Assembly (NCBI GenBank): GCA_017436865.1
Contig: JAFSCH010000005.1
Span: 1-52,414, forward strand
From: Lachnospiraceae bacterium
GTDB lineage: Bacteria > Bacillota > Clostridia > Lachnospirales > Lachnospiraceae
Direction of reading: 5' to 3'
Length of the DNA: 52,414 nt
This document shows positions 42,675 to 52,241 of this stretch, piece by piece. Every line of letters starts with the position of its first letter. The first letter of the stretch is position 1. Both the position numbers and the translations under genes were made by a program. The notes under the pieces are model-generated. The model was not told the origin of the DNA. It did not search any database and was given only the letters and a program-made list of their open reading frames with translations.

Positions 42675-43322
42675 ATGAATGAAGATATGAGATATCTTAC
42701 CTTTGCACTTGGTAAGGGAAGATTAGCAAATAAAACCTTGGAACTGTTAGAAAAGATTGGAATTACTTGTGAAGAAATGAAAGACAAGGATTCCAGAAAG
42801 CTTATTTTTGTCAATGAAGAATTGAAGTTAAAATTCTTTCTTGCAAAAGGACCAGATGTTCCAACCTATGTAGAATATGGCGCAGCAGACATCGGTGTCG
42901 TAGGAGCAGATACCATCATGGAAGAGAATCGTAAAGTTTATGAGGTTCTTGACCTTGGTTTTGGAAAATGTCGTATGTGTGTATGTGGACCAGCATCTGC
43001 AAAGGAACTGTTACAGCATCATGAAATGATTCGTGTTGCCAGCAAATATCCCAAAATTGCAAAGGATTACTTTTATAACAAAAAACATCAGACAGTTGAT
43101 ATCATTAAATTAAACGGTTCCGTCGAATTAGGACCTATCGTTGGTTTGAGCGATGTTATTGTTGATATTGTTGAAACAGGTTCTACATTAAGAGAAAACG
43201 GACTTGAAGTATTAGAAGAAATCTGTCCATTATCTGCCAGAATGATTGTAAATCAAGTGAGTATGAGAATGGAATCACAGAGAATCAAACAGATACTTCA
43301 GGCTCTGAAGGAAGAAGTCTAA
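42675..43322 (+). CDS. hisG: ATP phosphoribosyltransferase, short form (HisG)
   Basis: HisG joins ATP and PRPP to give phosphoribosyl-ATP. The product starts TFALGKGRLANKTLELLEK and contains the PRPP-binding loop IVDIVETGSTLRENGLEV. At 215 residues it lacks the C-terminal regulatory domain of the long form, so it depends on HisZ just upstream. AGAAGGAG precedes the ATG at 42675. Its stop forms part of a hairpin with the intergenic bases. Confidence 0.96.
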   Translation: MNEDMRYLTFALGKGRLANKTLELLEKIGITCEEMKDKDSRKLIFVNEELKLKFFLAKGPDVPTYVEYGAADIGVVGADTIMEENRKVYEVLDLGFGKCRMCVCGPASAKELLQHHEMIRVASKYPKIAKDYFYNKKHQTVDIIKLNGSVELGPIVGLSDVIVDIVETGSTLRENGLEVLEEICPLSARMIVNQVSMRMESQRIKQILQALKEEV

Positions 43323-43369
43323 AAGAATAAAATTCTTTTAGACAGAAGTTTATGCAAAGCATAAACTTC
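43320..43369 (+). other. Two perfect intergenic hairpins between hisG and hisD
   Basis: TAAAAGAAT/ATTCTTTTA (43320-43328 with 43332-43340, AAA loop) and GAAGTTTATGC/GCATAAACTTC (43345-43355 with 43359-43369, AAA loop) stand side by side. The first includes the hisG stop codon. No T-run follows, so processing or stability is more likely than termination. Confidence 0.6.
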
Positions 43370-43397
43370 CACGCTAAGAAAAGGAGAAAGTTTTTAC

Positions 43398-44699
43398 ATG
43401 AAGATTGTAGCATTAACAGAAGAAACAAAGAAAAATCTTCTGGAAGATTTATTAAAAAGAAGCACCAATGATTATGGTGAATATGAAAAAATTGTTGCAG
43501 ATATTATTGAACAGGTAAAAACAAGAAAAGAAGACGCTATTTTTGAATATTCCTTAAAGTTTGATAAGTGTACTACAACCAGAGAAAACTTTGAAGTATC
43601 AAGAGAAGAAATTGAAGCTGCCTATTTAGAGGTTAATGAACGTTTCATTCAGGTTATGAAAAACTCTGCTAAGAATATCAGAAAATATCATGAAAAGCAG
43701 AAGCATAACAGTTGGTTTGATGCAAAGGAAGACGGCACCATTTTAGGTCAGAAGATTACACCTATGAATTCAGTTGGTGTTTATGTACCAGGTGGAAAGG
43801 CTGCTTACCCATCTACAACACTTATGAATGTTGTTCCTGCAAAAGTAGCAGGAGTTCCAAATATCATTATGACAACACCAGCAGGCGCTGATGGAAAAGT
43901 AAATCCTGCAACCTTAGTTGCTGCTGATATCGCAGGAGTAAATAAGATTTTCAAGGTAGGTGGAGCACAGGCAATTGCAGCACTTGCATACGGAACAGAA
44001 ATGATTCCAAAGGTTGATAAAATTGTAGGACCAGGTAACATCTTTGTTGCATTAGCAAAGCGTGCTGTATATGGACATGTTAGTATTGATTCCATTGCAG
44101 GACCTTCTGAAATTCTTGTTCTTGCAGATGAAAGTGCGAATCCAAGATATGTTGCAGCTGACTTGTTATCACAGGCTGAACATGATGAAATGGCATCTGC
44201 AATTTTAATCACAACCAGCAAAAAATTAGCAGAAGAAGTATCAAAAGAAGTAGATGTATTTACAAGCCAGCTTTCACGTAAAGAAATTATTCAGAAGTCC
44301 TTAGACAATTATGGATATATTCTCTTAGCAGAAGATATGGATACTGCAATTGAAGCAGCAAATGAAATCGCATCAGAACATCTTGAAATTTTAACAGTAA
44401 ATCCTTTTGATACGATGACAAAGATTAAAAATGCCGGAGCTATTTTCCTCGGCGAATATTCTTCTGAACCATTAGGTGATTATTATGCAGGACCAAATCA
44501 CGTACTTCCTACCAATGGTACTGCCAAATTCTTCTCACCATTAAATGTAGATGATTATATGAAGAAGTCCAGCATTATTTCTTATTCTAGACAAGCATTG
44601 CAGAAGGTTCACAAGGATATTGAGTTATTTGCAGAAAAAGAAGGCTTAACTGCACATGCAAATTCTATCCGTGTTAGATTTGAAAACGAAAATGACTAA
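43398..44699 (+). CDS. hisD: Histidinol dehydrogenase
   Basis: HisD performs the final two oxidations from histidinol to histidine with NAD. The protein shows the family core: NSVGVYVPGGKAAYPSTTLM, VGGAQAIAALAYGTE, KIVGPGNIFVALAKR, SIAGPSEILVLADE and LLSQAEHDEMASA, the zinc/histidine region. GPNHVLPTNGTAKFFSPL is near the C-terminus. Its 433 residues are normal. AAGGAG precedes the ATG, and it follows the two intergenic hairpins. Confidence 0.97.
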   Translation: MKIVALTEETKKNLLEDLLKRSTNDYGEYEKIVADIIEQVKTRKEDAIFEYSLKFDKCTTTRENFEVSREEIEAAYLEVNERFIQVMKNSAKNIRKYHEKQKHNSWFDAKEDGTILGQKITPMNSVGVYVPGGKAAYPSTTLMNVVPAKVAGVPNIIMTTPAGADGKVNPATLVAADIAGVNKIFKVGGAQAIAALAYGTEMIPKVDKIVGPGNIFVALAKRAVYGHVSIDSIAGPSEILVLADESANPRYVAADLLSQAEHDEMASAILITTSKKLAEEVSKEVDVFTSQLSRKEIIQKSLDNYGYILLAEDMDTAIEAANEIASEHLEILTVNPFDTMTKIKNAGAIFLGEYSSEPLGDYYAGPNHVLPTNGTAKFFSPLNVDDYMKKSSIISYSRQALQKVHKDIELFAEKEGLTAHANSIRVRFENEND

Positions 44700-44723
44700 C
44701 GAAAAGGAAGGCGTAAACAGATT

Positions 44724-45314
44724 ATGAGCAGAACAGCAAATATAACCAGAACAACAAAAGAAACTGATATCAATATGACTCTAAATCTGGATGGCGAAGG
44801 GGTATCAAACATTCATACCGGAATTGGCTTTTTTGATCATATGCTGGAAGGCTTTGCTAAGCATGGTTTTTTCAATCTTGATGTTACCATCAATGGTGAC
44901 CTTGAGGTCGATGGACATCACACGGTTGAAGATGCCGGAATCGTCCTTGGTACAGCAATTAAAGAGGCTGTTGGAGACAAGAAGGGCATAAAAAGATATG
45001 GTTATTTTATTCTTCCTATGGATGATGCTTTAGCACTTTGTGCCGTTGATTTGTGCGGACGTCCTTACTTACAGTTTGATTGTATCTTCCCGAATGACAT
45101 GGTTGGAGGTTTTGATACCTCCTTAGTTCGTGAATTCTTCTATGCTGTATCTTATAGTGCAGGTATGAATATTCACATTAAGATGTTAAGTGGCGAAAAT
45201 AGCCACCATATGATAGAAGCCATTTTTAAGGCTTTTGCAAAAGCACTGGATGAAGCAGTGGCTTTTGACCCACGTATCAAAGATGTTCTTTCTACCAAAG
45301 GAGCATTAGCATAA
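44724..45314 (+). CDS. hisB: Imidazoleglycerol-phosphate dehydratase
   Basis: HisB dehydrates imidazoleglycerol phosphate. The two metal-ligand repeats GFFDHMLEGFAKHG and DGHHTVEDAGIVLG occur in the first half and HHMIEAIFKAFAKAL in the second, as in all single-domain HisB. It has 196 residues and no N-terminal phosphatase domain, so histidinol-phosphate phosphatase must be encoded elsewhere. A ribosome site (AAGGAAGG) precedes the ATG. Confidence 0.97.
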   Translation: MSRTANITRTTKETDINMTLNLDGEGVSNIHTGIGFFDHMLEGFAKHGFFNLDVTINGDLEVDGHHTVEDAGIVLGTAIKEAVGDKKGIKRYGYFILPMDDALALCAVDLCGRPYLQFDCIFPNDMVGGFDTSLVREFFYAVSYSAGMNIHIKMLSGENSHHMIEAIFKAFAKALDEAVAFDPRIKDVLSTKGALA

Positions 45315-45329
45315 AATGTACATAAATGC

Positions 45330-45355
45330 GGCTGAGGGAATTTTTTCTTTCAGCC
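45330..45355 (+). other. Hairpin in the hisB-hisIE interval
   Basis: GGCTGA (45330-45335) pairs with TCAGCC (45350-45355) over a T-rich loop. It may slow or process the transcript; without a T-run after the stem it is not a standard terminator. Confidence 0.4.
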
Positions 45356-45400
45356 ACATATTTGTGTTTGGAAAAGACCGAAAGGAGCTAGTTTAATAGC

Positions 45401-46681
45401 ATGAAAAAACAATTTGACGCTTGTATTTATTTATATCAGGGAAGTGCTGTAAAGACACTGACCGACCACACTATTGTAAGTGAGGATCCAGCGGCCCTCG
45501 CTGCTTATTACTGTAATAACAATGCAGATCGCATTATTGTCTTTGATCAGTCTAATACAGACGAAGAACATGAAGAGGCTTTAGATACCATTAAGAAAAT
45601 TGCTCTTGCCTGTGAAGTTCCTGTCATCGGTGCGGGTAATGTAAAGCGTATGGAAGACATTAAGAAGCTTATCTATGCAGGTTGTGCAAAAGCTGTATTG
45701 AATTACAGCAAAGTTTCTAATGTTGAAATCACAGAAGAAGTATCGAAAAAGTTTGGAAAGAAAAAAATCCTTGCAGCTTATATGAATGTAGAAGAGTTAA
45801 GTACAAACAAAGCACTGTTAGAAGAGTATGTAAGTGAATTAATCTGTTTGAATTCTTCTATTGTTGAAACAAGCAAAGATATTACAACGTTACCAACCAT
45901 TTGTAGTCTTGATACAGATAAGGCAGACCAAATAAAGGAATACCTTACACTGGAAAACGTAAGTGGTGTGACCGGTAATGCAATAAACTCTCGTATTGCT
46001 GACATTTTCCCTATGAAGCTTGCCTTTGCAAAAGAAGGTATTGCTGTAAGTGCTTGCGAAGCATCTATGAAATGGTCTGACTTTAAGCTTAATTCAGATG
46101 GAATGCTTCCTGCTGTTGTGCAAGATTATAAGACCAATGAAGTACTAATGGTTGCATATATGAATGAAGAAGCTTATAATCGCACCGTTGAAACAGGAAA
46201 AATGACTTATTGGAGCAGAAGCCGTAATGAACTTTGGATTAAGGGAGACACAAGCGGACATTATCAATATGTAAAGTCACTTTCTGCGGATTGTGATAAC
46301 GATACCTTACTTGCAAAGGTTTCTCAGGTTGGCGCCGCCTGTCATACGGGAAAATACAGCTGTTTCTTTAACGAAGTATTGAAGAAAGAATACAACGATA
46401 CGAATCCATTAAAGGTTTTTGAAGATGTTTATGGAGTCATTGCTGATCGTAAGGTAAATCCAAAGGATGGTTCCTATACAAATTATTTATTTGATAAGGG
46501 AATTGATAAAATCCTGAAAAAGCTTGGTGAAGAAGCAACGGAAATTGTGATTGCTGCAAAGAATCCAAACGTAAATGAAATTAAATACGAAATCTCTGAT
46601 TTCCTCTATCATATGATGGTATTAATGGTAGAAAAAGGGGTTACTTGGGAGGAAATCATGGCTGAATTAGCCAATCGCTAA
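45401..46681 (+). CDS. hisIE: HisIE with an N-terminal degenerate HisF/HisA-like domain
   Basis: The last 210 residues are HisI followed by His[22 protein letters not shown] and [12 protein letters not shown] mark the phosphoribosyl-AMP cyclohydrolase, and [26 protein letters not shown] the phosphoribosyl-ATP pyrophosphatase. The first 215 residues resemble a HisF/HisA TIM barrel ([33 protein letters not shown]), but catalytic aspartates are missing: Y10 sits where HisF has Asp11, and M replaces the second Asp. This part probably no longer catalyses anything. Operon placement after hisB confirms the pathway. True hisF, hisA and hisH lie outside the window. Confidence 0.92.
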   Translation: MKKQFDACIYLYQGSAVKTLTDHTIVSEDPAALAAYYCNNNADRIIVFDQSNTDEEHEEALDTIKKIALACEVPVIGAGNVKRMEDIKKLIYAGCAKAVLNYSKVSNVEITEEVSKKFGKKKILAAYMNVEELSTNKALLEEYVSELICLNSSIVETSKDITTLPTICSLDTDKADQIKEYLTLENVSGVTGNAINSRIADIFPMKLAFAKEGIAVSACEASMKWSDFKLNSDGMLPAVVQDYKTNEVLMVAYMNEEAYNRTVETGKMTYWSRSRNELWIKGDTSGHYQYVKSLSADCDNDTLLAKVSQVGAACHTGKYSCFFNEVLKKEYNDTNPLKVFEDVYGVIADRKVNPKDGSYTNYLFDKGIDKILKKLGEEATEIVIAAKNPNVNEIKYEISDFLYHMMVLMVEKGVTWEEIMAELANR

Positions 46682-46721
46682 CAAACAATAACGATAAAAC
46701 ACTAGTAAAAGGGGAATACAT

Positions 46722-48263
46722 ATGTTTCATATTTTTAAACATCTAAGAAAAAGAGTATATACAAGAGTTCTGTGCATGATACTTTCCATTGCATTAGTCT
46801 CAGCAATTCCGGCAGCCAAAACAGAGGCTGCTGTTGTTGCGCAAGGAATTGATGTCTCTAAATGGCAGGGAGTTATAAACTGGGTTGCTGTTGCACAAAG
46901 TGGTGTTTCTTTTGCATTTATTCGTGTAGGTAATACAAAAAAAGGCATTGATAGCACATTTTATTATAATATGCTGTCTGCACAAGCTGTAGGGATTAAA
47001 ACAGGTGTTTATATCTATTCTTATGCAACAAACGTACAGGAAGCTGCCATCGAAGCACAATTTGTATTAGATACTATTAAAGATTTACCTATTTCTTACC
47101 CTGTTGTATGGGATGTTGAAGATGATGTTCAGAAAAACATACCAAAAGAAACACTTACTCTCATGGCAAATACTTTTTGTGCGATTATTGAAGCAGAAGG
47201 TTACACTCCTATGGTTTATTCAAGTGCAAGCTGGTTTAAGAATCGATTAGGAACTATTTTTTATGATAAATGGGTTGCACAATGGTCAAGCGCATGCAAT
47301 ATCCCAGATGCAAGCGTATGGCAGTATACGGATAGTGGAAAAATTGGTGGTATAAACGGAAATGTTGATTTAGATTTTGCTCTTAAGGATTACTCAACAA
47401 GTATTATTCATACAGGCTGGGTTCCAAGAAAAGGTTTTTTGTATTACTATAATAATTATAAAATGCAACGTGGCTGGCTTGATCTTGGATTAGCGAAATA
47501 TTATCTTGATTCATACGGAAGAATGGTTACAGGCTGGCTACCATTGGAAGATGGTATTTACTATTTACAGCCTGATGGTATTATGTCTGTTGGGTTTACT
47601 CCAATCAGTAATGGTATGTATTACTTTGATTCTGATGGTAAAATGCTTGTTGGATTACAAAATCTAAGTAATGGATTGACCTATTATTTTGCAGAAAATG
47701 GTGCAATGTATACCGGTTTTCTTGACTTACCAGATGGTAAAAGATATTTCTCAACAGATGGTCATATGCTAACCGGATTAAATATTGTTGCTAACCGTTA
47801 TTATTATTTCAATGAAAATGGTATTATGCAGACTGGCTGGCAGAAAATAGGAGATAAGAAACACCTATTTGCATTAGATGGTTCCATGGCTTATGGCTGG
47901 TTCCATGATGGACAATACAGTTATTATCTTTCAACCTTAGACGGTAGCATGGTTACAGGTTTCCATACAATTGAAGGAAAAACATATTATTTTGATGAAA
48001 ACGGTCATATGATTACTGGAGCATACAATTTGAACGGTTTAAACTTCTTATTTGCTGCCGATGGTGTCATGTATACCGGCTGGTTCCATGATGGAATTAA
48101 CACAAGATATTATGATTTAGATGGTCACATGGTAACAGGACTTGCAACAATCAATGGTTTCATCTATTATTTTGATGATGCTGGAAATATGCAAACGGGT
48201 ATTGTTGATGTAGGAGGTACTCCTTTGCAGTTTGATATTGATGGAAAATTTGTAGTAAACTAA
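46722..48263 (+). CDS. Secreted GH25 lysozyme with C-terminal cell-wall-binding repeats
   Basis: An N-terminal signal peptide (RVLCMILSIALVSAIPAAKTEA) precedes a glycosyl hydrolase family 25 domain that cleaves peptidoglycan glycan chains: QGIDVSKWQGVINW, AFIRVG, and VVWDVEDD hold the acidic catalytic residues, followed by DKWVAQW. From about residue 230, around fourteen 19-22 residue Tyr/Gly repeats (GMYYFDSDGKMLVG type) form a choline- or glucan-binding solenoid that holds the enzyme on the wall. AAAGGGGAA precedes the ATG. It could serve in wall turnover, cell separation or bacteriolysis. Confidence 0.94.
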   Translation: MFHIFKHLRKRVYTRVLCMILSIALVSAIPAAKTEAAVVAQGIDVSKWQGVINWVAVAQSGVSFAFIRVGNTKKGIDSTFYYNMLSAQAVGIKTGVYIYSYATNVQEAAIEAQFVLDTIKDLPISYPVVWDVEDDVQKNIPKETLTLMANTFCAIIEAEGYTPMVYSSASWFKNRLGTIFYDKWVAQWSSACNIPDASVWQYTDSGKIGGINGNVDLDFALKDYSTSIIHTGWVPRKGFLYYYNNYKMQRGWLDLGLAKYYLDSYGRMVTGWLPLEDGIYYLQPDGIMSVGFTPISNGMYYFDSDGKMLVGLQNLSNGLTYYFAENGAMYTGFLDLPDGKRYFSTDGHMLTGLNIVANRYYYFNENGIMQTGWQKIGDKKHLFALDGSMAYGWFHDGQYSYYLSTLDGSMVTGFHTIEGKTYYFDENGHMITGAYNLNGLNFLFAADGVMYTGWFHDGINTRYYDLDGHMVTGLATINGFIYYFDDAGNMQTGIVDVGGTPLQFDIDGKFVVN

Positions 48264-48392
48264 ACTCTTGCTTGCGTATCCACTGTTAATGATTTATAGT
48301 ATAATTCTACGTAATAAGAATGAATGTGATTATGAACGCACGGAACAATTATGAATTAGTAGTATTATATAGAAAGGCATGGTTATATTTAT

Positions 48393-50276
48393 ATGCGAAA
48401 ACTAGCTCTAAGCGATGAAATATTAATGAAAGTTGAAAAACCGGCACGCTATATCGGTGGTGAGATTAATAGTGTGATGAAGAATAAAGATGACATATCT
48501 GTCAGATTTGCCATGTGTTTTCCTGATGTGTATGAAATTGGTATGTCACATCTTGGTATTCAGATTCTTTACGATATGTTTAACCGATTCGAGGATACTT
48601 GGTGTGAAAGAGTATACTCACCATGGCCGGATATGGATGCTGTTATGCGTGAACAACAGATTCCACTATTCGCCTTAGAGTCACAGGAACCAATCAAAGA
48701 TTTTGATTTTCTCGGTATTACGATTCAGTATGAAATGTGTTATACCAATATATTACAGGTAATTGACTTAGCGGGAATTCCTTTACTTGCTAAGGAGCGT
48801 ACATGGGATGATCCTATTGTTATCGGTGGTGGCCCATGTGCATATAATCCTGAACCAATTGCTGACTTTTTTGATCTTTTTTATATTGGAGAAGGAGAGA
48901 CACAGTATCGAGCTTTACTTGATTTATACAAAGAATGTCGTGCAAAGGGTATGTCAAGAGTTGATTTTCTTGCAGAAGCTGGAAAGCTGCCTGGAATCTA
49001 TGCTCCACAGCTTTATGAAGTAACATACAATGAAGATTGTACCATTGCAGCATTTGAACCTGTACGTGAGGATATTCCTCGCACAGTTACAAAGGAACTT
49101 GTTCATGATGTTACAAATACTTATTATCCAGAAAAGCTTGTTGTACCATTTATTAAGTGTACACAAGATAGAGTCGTATTAGAAATACAACGTGGTTGTA
49201 TTCGTGGCTGTCGTTTCTGTCAGGCAGGACAATTATATCGTCCGGTACGTGAGCGAGACGTAGAAATGTTAAAAGACTATGCAATTAAATTGCTTGATAA
49301 CACAGGATATGAAGAAATTTCATTAAGCTCGTTAAGCTCTAGTGACTATTCACATTTAGAAGAGCTTGTAAACTTCTTAATTGATGAATGTCGTAATAAA
49401 AAGGTTAATATCTCATTACCGTCTCTTCGTATTGATGCCTTTTCACTTGATGTTATGGAAAAGGTACAGGATATCAAGAAGAGTAGTCTGACCTTTGCGC
49501 CTGAAGCAGGAAGCCAGAGACTTCGTAATGTTATCAATAAAGGTTTAACCGAAGAAGTTATTTTAAATGGTGCAAAGCTTGCCTTTGAAGGCGGCTGGAA
49601 CCGTGTAAAACTCTATTTTATGCTAGGACTTCCAACAGAAACAGAAGAAGATATCAGAGGTATTGCGGAGCTTTCCAATAAGATAGCAACCACCTACTAT
49701 GAAACCGTTCCAAAGGAAAAGAGAAATGGAAAGGTACAGATTGTAGCAAGTACATCATTCTTTATTCCAAAGCCATTTACACCATTCCAGTGGGCTTCAC
49801 AGAATACAAAAGAACAGTTTATCGAAAAAGCATACCTTACTAAGAGAGCCGTTATGGATCAGTTGAATCAGAAGAGTATTAAATATAACTGGCACGAAGC
49901 AGATGCAAGCGTTATGGAGGGTATTCTTGCCCGTGGTGACCGAAGAATTGCTCCGGTTATTTTGAGTGCTTATAAAAAAGGCTGTATCTTTGACGCATGG
50001 GGTGAATATTACAAGCATGATATCTGGATGGAAACCTTTGCAGAATGCGGTATTGATACCTCTTTCTATACAACACGTGAGCGTAATCTAGATGAAATTT
50101 TCCCATGGGATTTTATCGATTGTGGTGTTACAAAAGAATTTTTGAAAAAGGAATGGTTAAAAGCGTTAGAAGAGGATACTACCAAGAATTGTAAATTACA
50201 GTGTAACGCTTGTGGCGCTGCCCGTTTTGGATGCGGCATCTGTTTTGAACCACGTAACCAGAAGGAGGACGTATAG
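48393..50276 (+). CDS. B12-binding/radical SAM protein (TIGR03960 type)
   Basis: Residues 35-190 are a cobalamin-binding-like domain (AMCFPDVYEIGMSHLGIQILYDM, GGGPCAYNPEPIADFFDLFYIGEGE). QRGCIRGCRFCQAGQLYRPVRERD then gives the C-x-x-x-C-x-x-C cluster motif. The C-terminus has C-x-x-C elements (LQCNACGAARFGCGICF). At 627 residues it matches the TIGR03960 group, whose reaction is unknown but which is nearly always beside a TIGR03936 protein, as here three bases later. RNA or ribosome-linked modification is suspected from the neighbouring rng-rplU genes. Confidence 0.92.
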   Translation: MRKLALSDEILMKVEKPARYIGGEINSVMKNKDDISVRFAMCFPDVYEIGMSHLGIQILYDMFNRFEDTWCERVYSPWPDMDAVMREQQIPLFALESQEPIKDFDFLGITIQYEMCYTNILQVIDLAGIPLLAKERTWDDPIVIGGGPCAYNPEPIADFFDLFYIGEGETQYRALLDLYKECRAKGMSRVDFLAEAGKLPGIYAPQLYEVTYNEDCTIAAFEPVREDIPRTVTKELVHDVTNTYYPEKLVVPFIKCTQDRVVLEIQRGCIRGCRFCQAGQLYRPVRERDVEMLKDYAIKLLDNTGYEEISLSSLSSSDYSHLEELVNFLIDECRNKKVNISLPSLRIDAFSLDVMEKVQDIKKSSLTFAPEAGSQRLRNVINKGLTEEVILNGAKLAFEGGWNRVKLYFMLGLPTETEEDIRGIAELSNKIATTYYETVPKEKRNGKVQIVASTSFFIPKPFTPFQWASQNTKEQFIEKAYLTKRAVMDQLNQKSIKYNWHEADASVMEGILARGDRRIAPVILSAYKKGCIFDAWGEYYKHDIWMETFAECGIDTSFYTTRERNLDEIFPWDFIDCGVTKEFLKKEWLKALEEDTTKNCKLQCNACGAARFGCGICFEPRNQKEDV

Positions 50277-50279
50277 ATT

Positions 50280-50984
50280 ATGAAGCTTAGAGTAAAATTT
50301 TCCAAGCATGGTGCAATTAAATTTATAGGTCACCTTGATGTTATGCGCTATTTTCAGAAAGCAATTCGTCGTGCAGGTATTGACATTGCTTATACAGGAG
50401 GCTTTAGTCCTCATCAGATTATGTCCTTTGCAGCACCACTTGGCGTTGGACTTGAGAGTAATGGCGAATACATGGATATCGAAGTAAATTCTTTAACTAG
50501 TACACAGGATACCTTAGATCGTTTGAATCAGCAAATGGCAGAAGGAATATATGTTTTAGAGGTAAAGCTACTTCCTGACAATGCAGGTAATGCCATGGCA
50601 AGTGTCGCTGCTGCAAAATACACCATTCGTTTCCGTGAAGGTTATGAACCGGATTTTGAATACAAAACGCTTTTAGATGAATTCTATAAACAGGAAGAGA
50701 TTGTTGTAACGAAAAAGACAAAAAAGAGTGAATCTACTTTTGATATGAAGCCATTTATTTATGACTGTCATATAGAAGAAGATGGTGCTATTTCTCTTAC
50801 CGTTGATGCAAGTAGCTCAGGTAATATTAAACCAAGCCTTGTCATTCAGGCATTTTATGAAAAATATGGAAAATCTCTGAATGAGATAGCACTTATGGTT
50901 ACACGTGAGGAAACTTATACAAATATTGGTGATGAAACTCAGAGAAATTTAGTTCCATTAGGAGCCGTAGGAGAGAATTTCTAA
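50280..50984 (+). CDS. TIGR03936/DUF2344 radical SAM-associated protein
   Basis: The product opens KLRVKFSKHGAIKFIGHLDVMRYFQKAIRRAGI and continues YTGGFSPHQIMSFAAPLGVGLES, the DUF2344 signature. It has no cysteine cluster itself. It is the regular partner of the upstream radical SAM protein; AGGAGG at the end of that gene drives its start. Its stop overlaps the rng start by one base (A of TAATG), so the three genes are translated as a unit. Role unknown; the link to RNase G hints at RNA. Confidence 0.92.
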   Translation: MKLRVKFSKHGAIKFIGHLDVMRYFQKAIRRAGIDIAYTGGFSPHQIMSFAAPLGVGLESNGEYMDIEVNSLTSTQDTLDRLNQQMAEGIYVLEVKLLPDNAGNAMASVAAAKYTIRFREGYEPDFEYKTLLDEFYKQEEIVVTKKTKKSESTFDMKPFIYDCHIEEDGAISLTVDASSSGNIKPSLVIQAFYEKYGKSLNEIALMVTREETYTNIGDETQRNLVPLGAVGENF

Positions 50985-52174
50985 TGATAGCTTCAAAATT
51001 ACTTTTGACAAAATATCAAAACGGAATCCTTTCCTTACTTTTGAAAAATAATCATATTGAAGAGATTTCCTATTCTTCACTTCATGATACTGGAAAAATC
51101 GGGGATATTTATGTTGCAAAGGTACTTAATGTTGTTAAAAATATTAATGCAGCATTCATAGATTATCAAAAAGGAAAACGAGGTTATCTGCCGATTTCAT
51201 CCAAATATGTACCGGTTCTCCTAAACAGAACCTATGACGGCCGTATTCTTGCAGGCGATGAGATTCTCGTCCAGATGGAGAAAGAAGCCATTCGTGAAAA
51301 AGAACCTGTTTTTACCATGAATCTGTCACTTGCAGGGAAATATAGTGTGGTAACAAACGCTAATACAACAAAAAGTGTTTCCAGCAAACTTGGGAAGCAG
51401 GATAGAGAACGACTAAGAGAGTGTATTCCGTCAGAATGTGAATATGGAATTGTAATAAGAACTAATGCGAAAGAACTTCTTCAAAGAGATGATTTGTCAG
51501 CATTAGAAACCGAGTGTTCACAATTAATAATGCAAATGGCTAAGCTATTAAGAGAAGGCATTCACAGAACGTGTTATAGTCAGGTTTATCAAGCTCCGGC
51601 ATCCTATCTTACAGAGCTTCGTGATCATACTTCCTGGGAATACGAACAGATTGTAACAGATGATGAAATGATATATCACGAAGTAGAAGGCTTTTTATCG
51701 ACCTATATGCCTGAGAAAAAAGAACAATTAACCCTTTATCAGGATGAAGCGATCACACTTCATAAGCTATATGGAATTGAAACAAAAATACAGGAATTAT
51801 TACAAACAAAGGTTTGGTTAAATTCCGGTGCTTATTTAGTTATCGAACAGACAGAAGCAATGTATGTAATCGATGTAAATTCCGGGAAAAATATTGCTAA
51901 AAAGCCTACGGATTCCTATATTTTATCTATTAATCTGGAAGCAACAAAAGAGATAATGCGTCAAATACGTCTGCGTAATTTATCAGGCATTATCCTTATT
52001 GATTTTATTAATATGGAAGAGACTTCTATGAAAGAACAGCTTATGCAGGAATTGAAAAGACTTGCACGGCTTGATCGCATACCAACTACGATTGTGGATA
52101 TGACAGCATTGGGCTTAATTGAAATTACTCGAAAGAAAACAAAACGTTCTTTAAAGGCTCAATTAAATTCATGA
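50984..52174 (+). CDS. rng: Ribonuclease G/E family protein
   Basis: RNase E/G enzymes cut single-stranded AU-rich RNA and help mature 16S rRNA. The N-terminal S1 domain includes GKIGDIYVAKVLNVVKNINAAFIDYQKGKRGYLP, and catalytic aspartates lie in MYVIDVNSGKN (Asp297) and GIILIDFINMEE (Asp340). It ends at 396 residues with ALGLIEITRKKTKRSL, so the zinc-link C-P-x-C segment and the small C-terminal domain of E. coli RNase G (489) are absent. The minimal catalytic core is nevertheless complete. The start overlaps the upstream stop. Confidence 0.92.
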   Translation: MIASKLLLTKYQNGILSLLLKNNHIEEISYSSLHDTGKIGDIYVAKVLNVVKNINAAFIDYQKGKRGYLPISSKYVPVLLNRTYDGRILAGDEILVQMEKEAIREKEPVFTMNLSLAGKYSVVTNANTTKSVSSKLGKQDRERLRECIPSECEYGIVIRTNAKELLQRDDLSALETECSQLIMQMAKLLREGIHRTCYSQVYQAPASYLTELRDHTSWEYEQIVTDDEMIYHEVEGFLSTYMPEKKEQLTLYQDEAITLHKLYGIETKIQELLQTKVWLNSGAYLVIEQTEAMYVIDVNSGKNIAKKPTDSYILSINLEATKEIMRQIRLRNLSGIILIDFINMEETSMKEQLMQELKRLARLDRIPTTIVDMTALGLIEITRKKTKRSLKAQLNS

Positions 52175-52203
52175 AATCAACTAAATTTTTCACAAAAATA
52201 TTG

Positions 52204-52232
52204 TTGACTTTTCAAAAGTAGAATGGTATCAT
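52204..52232 (+). promoter_or_regulatory. Promoter of rplU
   Basis: TTGACT (52204-52209) and TATCAT (52227-52232) are 17 bases apart, directly before the L21 leader. Confidence 0.65.
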
Positions 52233-52241
52233 TTATGAGTA

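Noticed and set aside
43805-44221. 138-codon minus-strand open frame over hisD
   Set aside because: It is antisense to conserved hisD catalytic segments and shows no family features.
47400-48263. CRISPR-like or tandem DNA repeat in the lysozyme gene
   Set aside because: The periodicity is at protein level (Tyr/Gly wall-binding repeats); the DNA units differ and there are no constant repeats with unique spacers.
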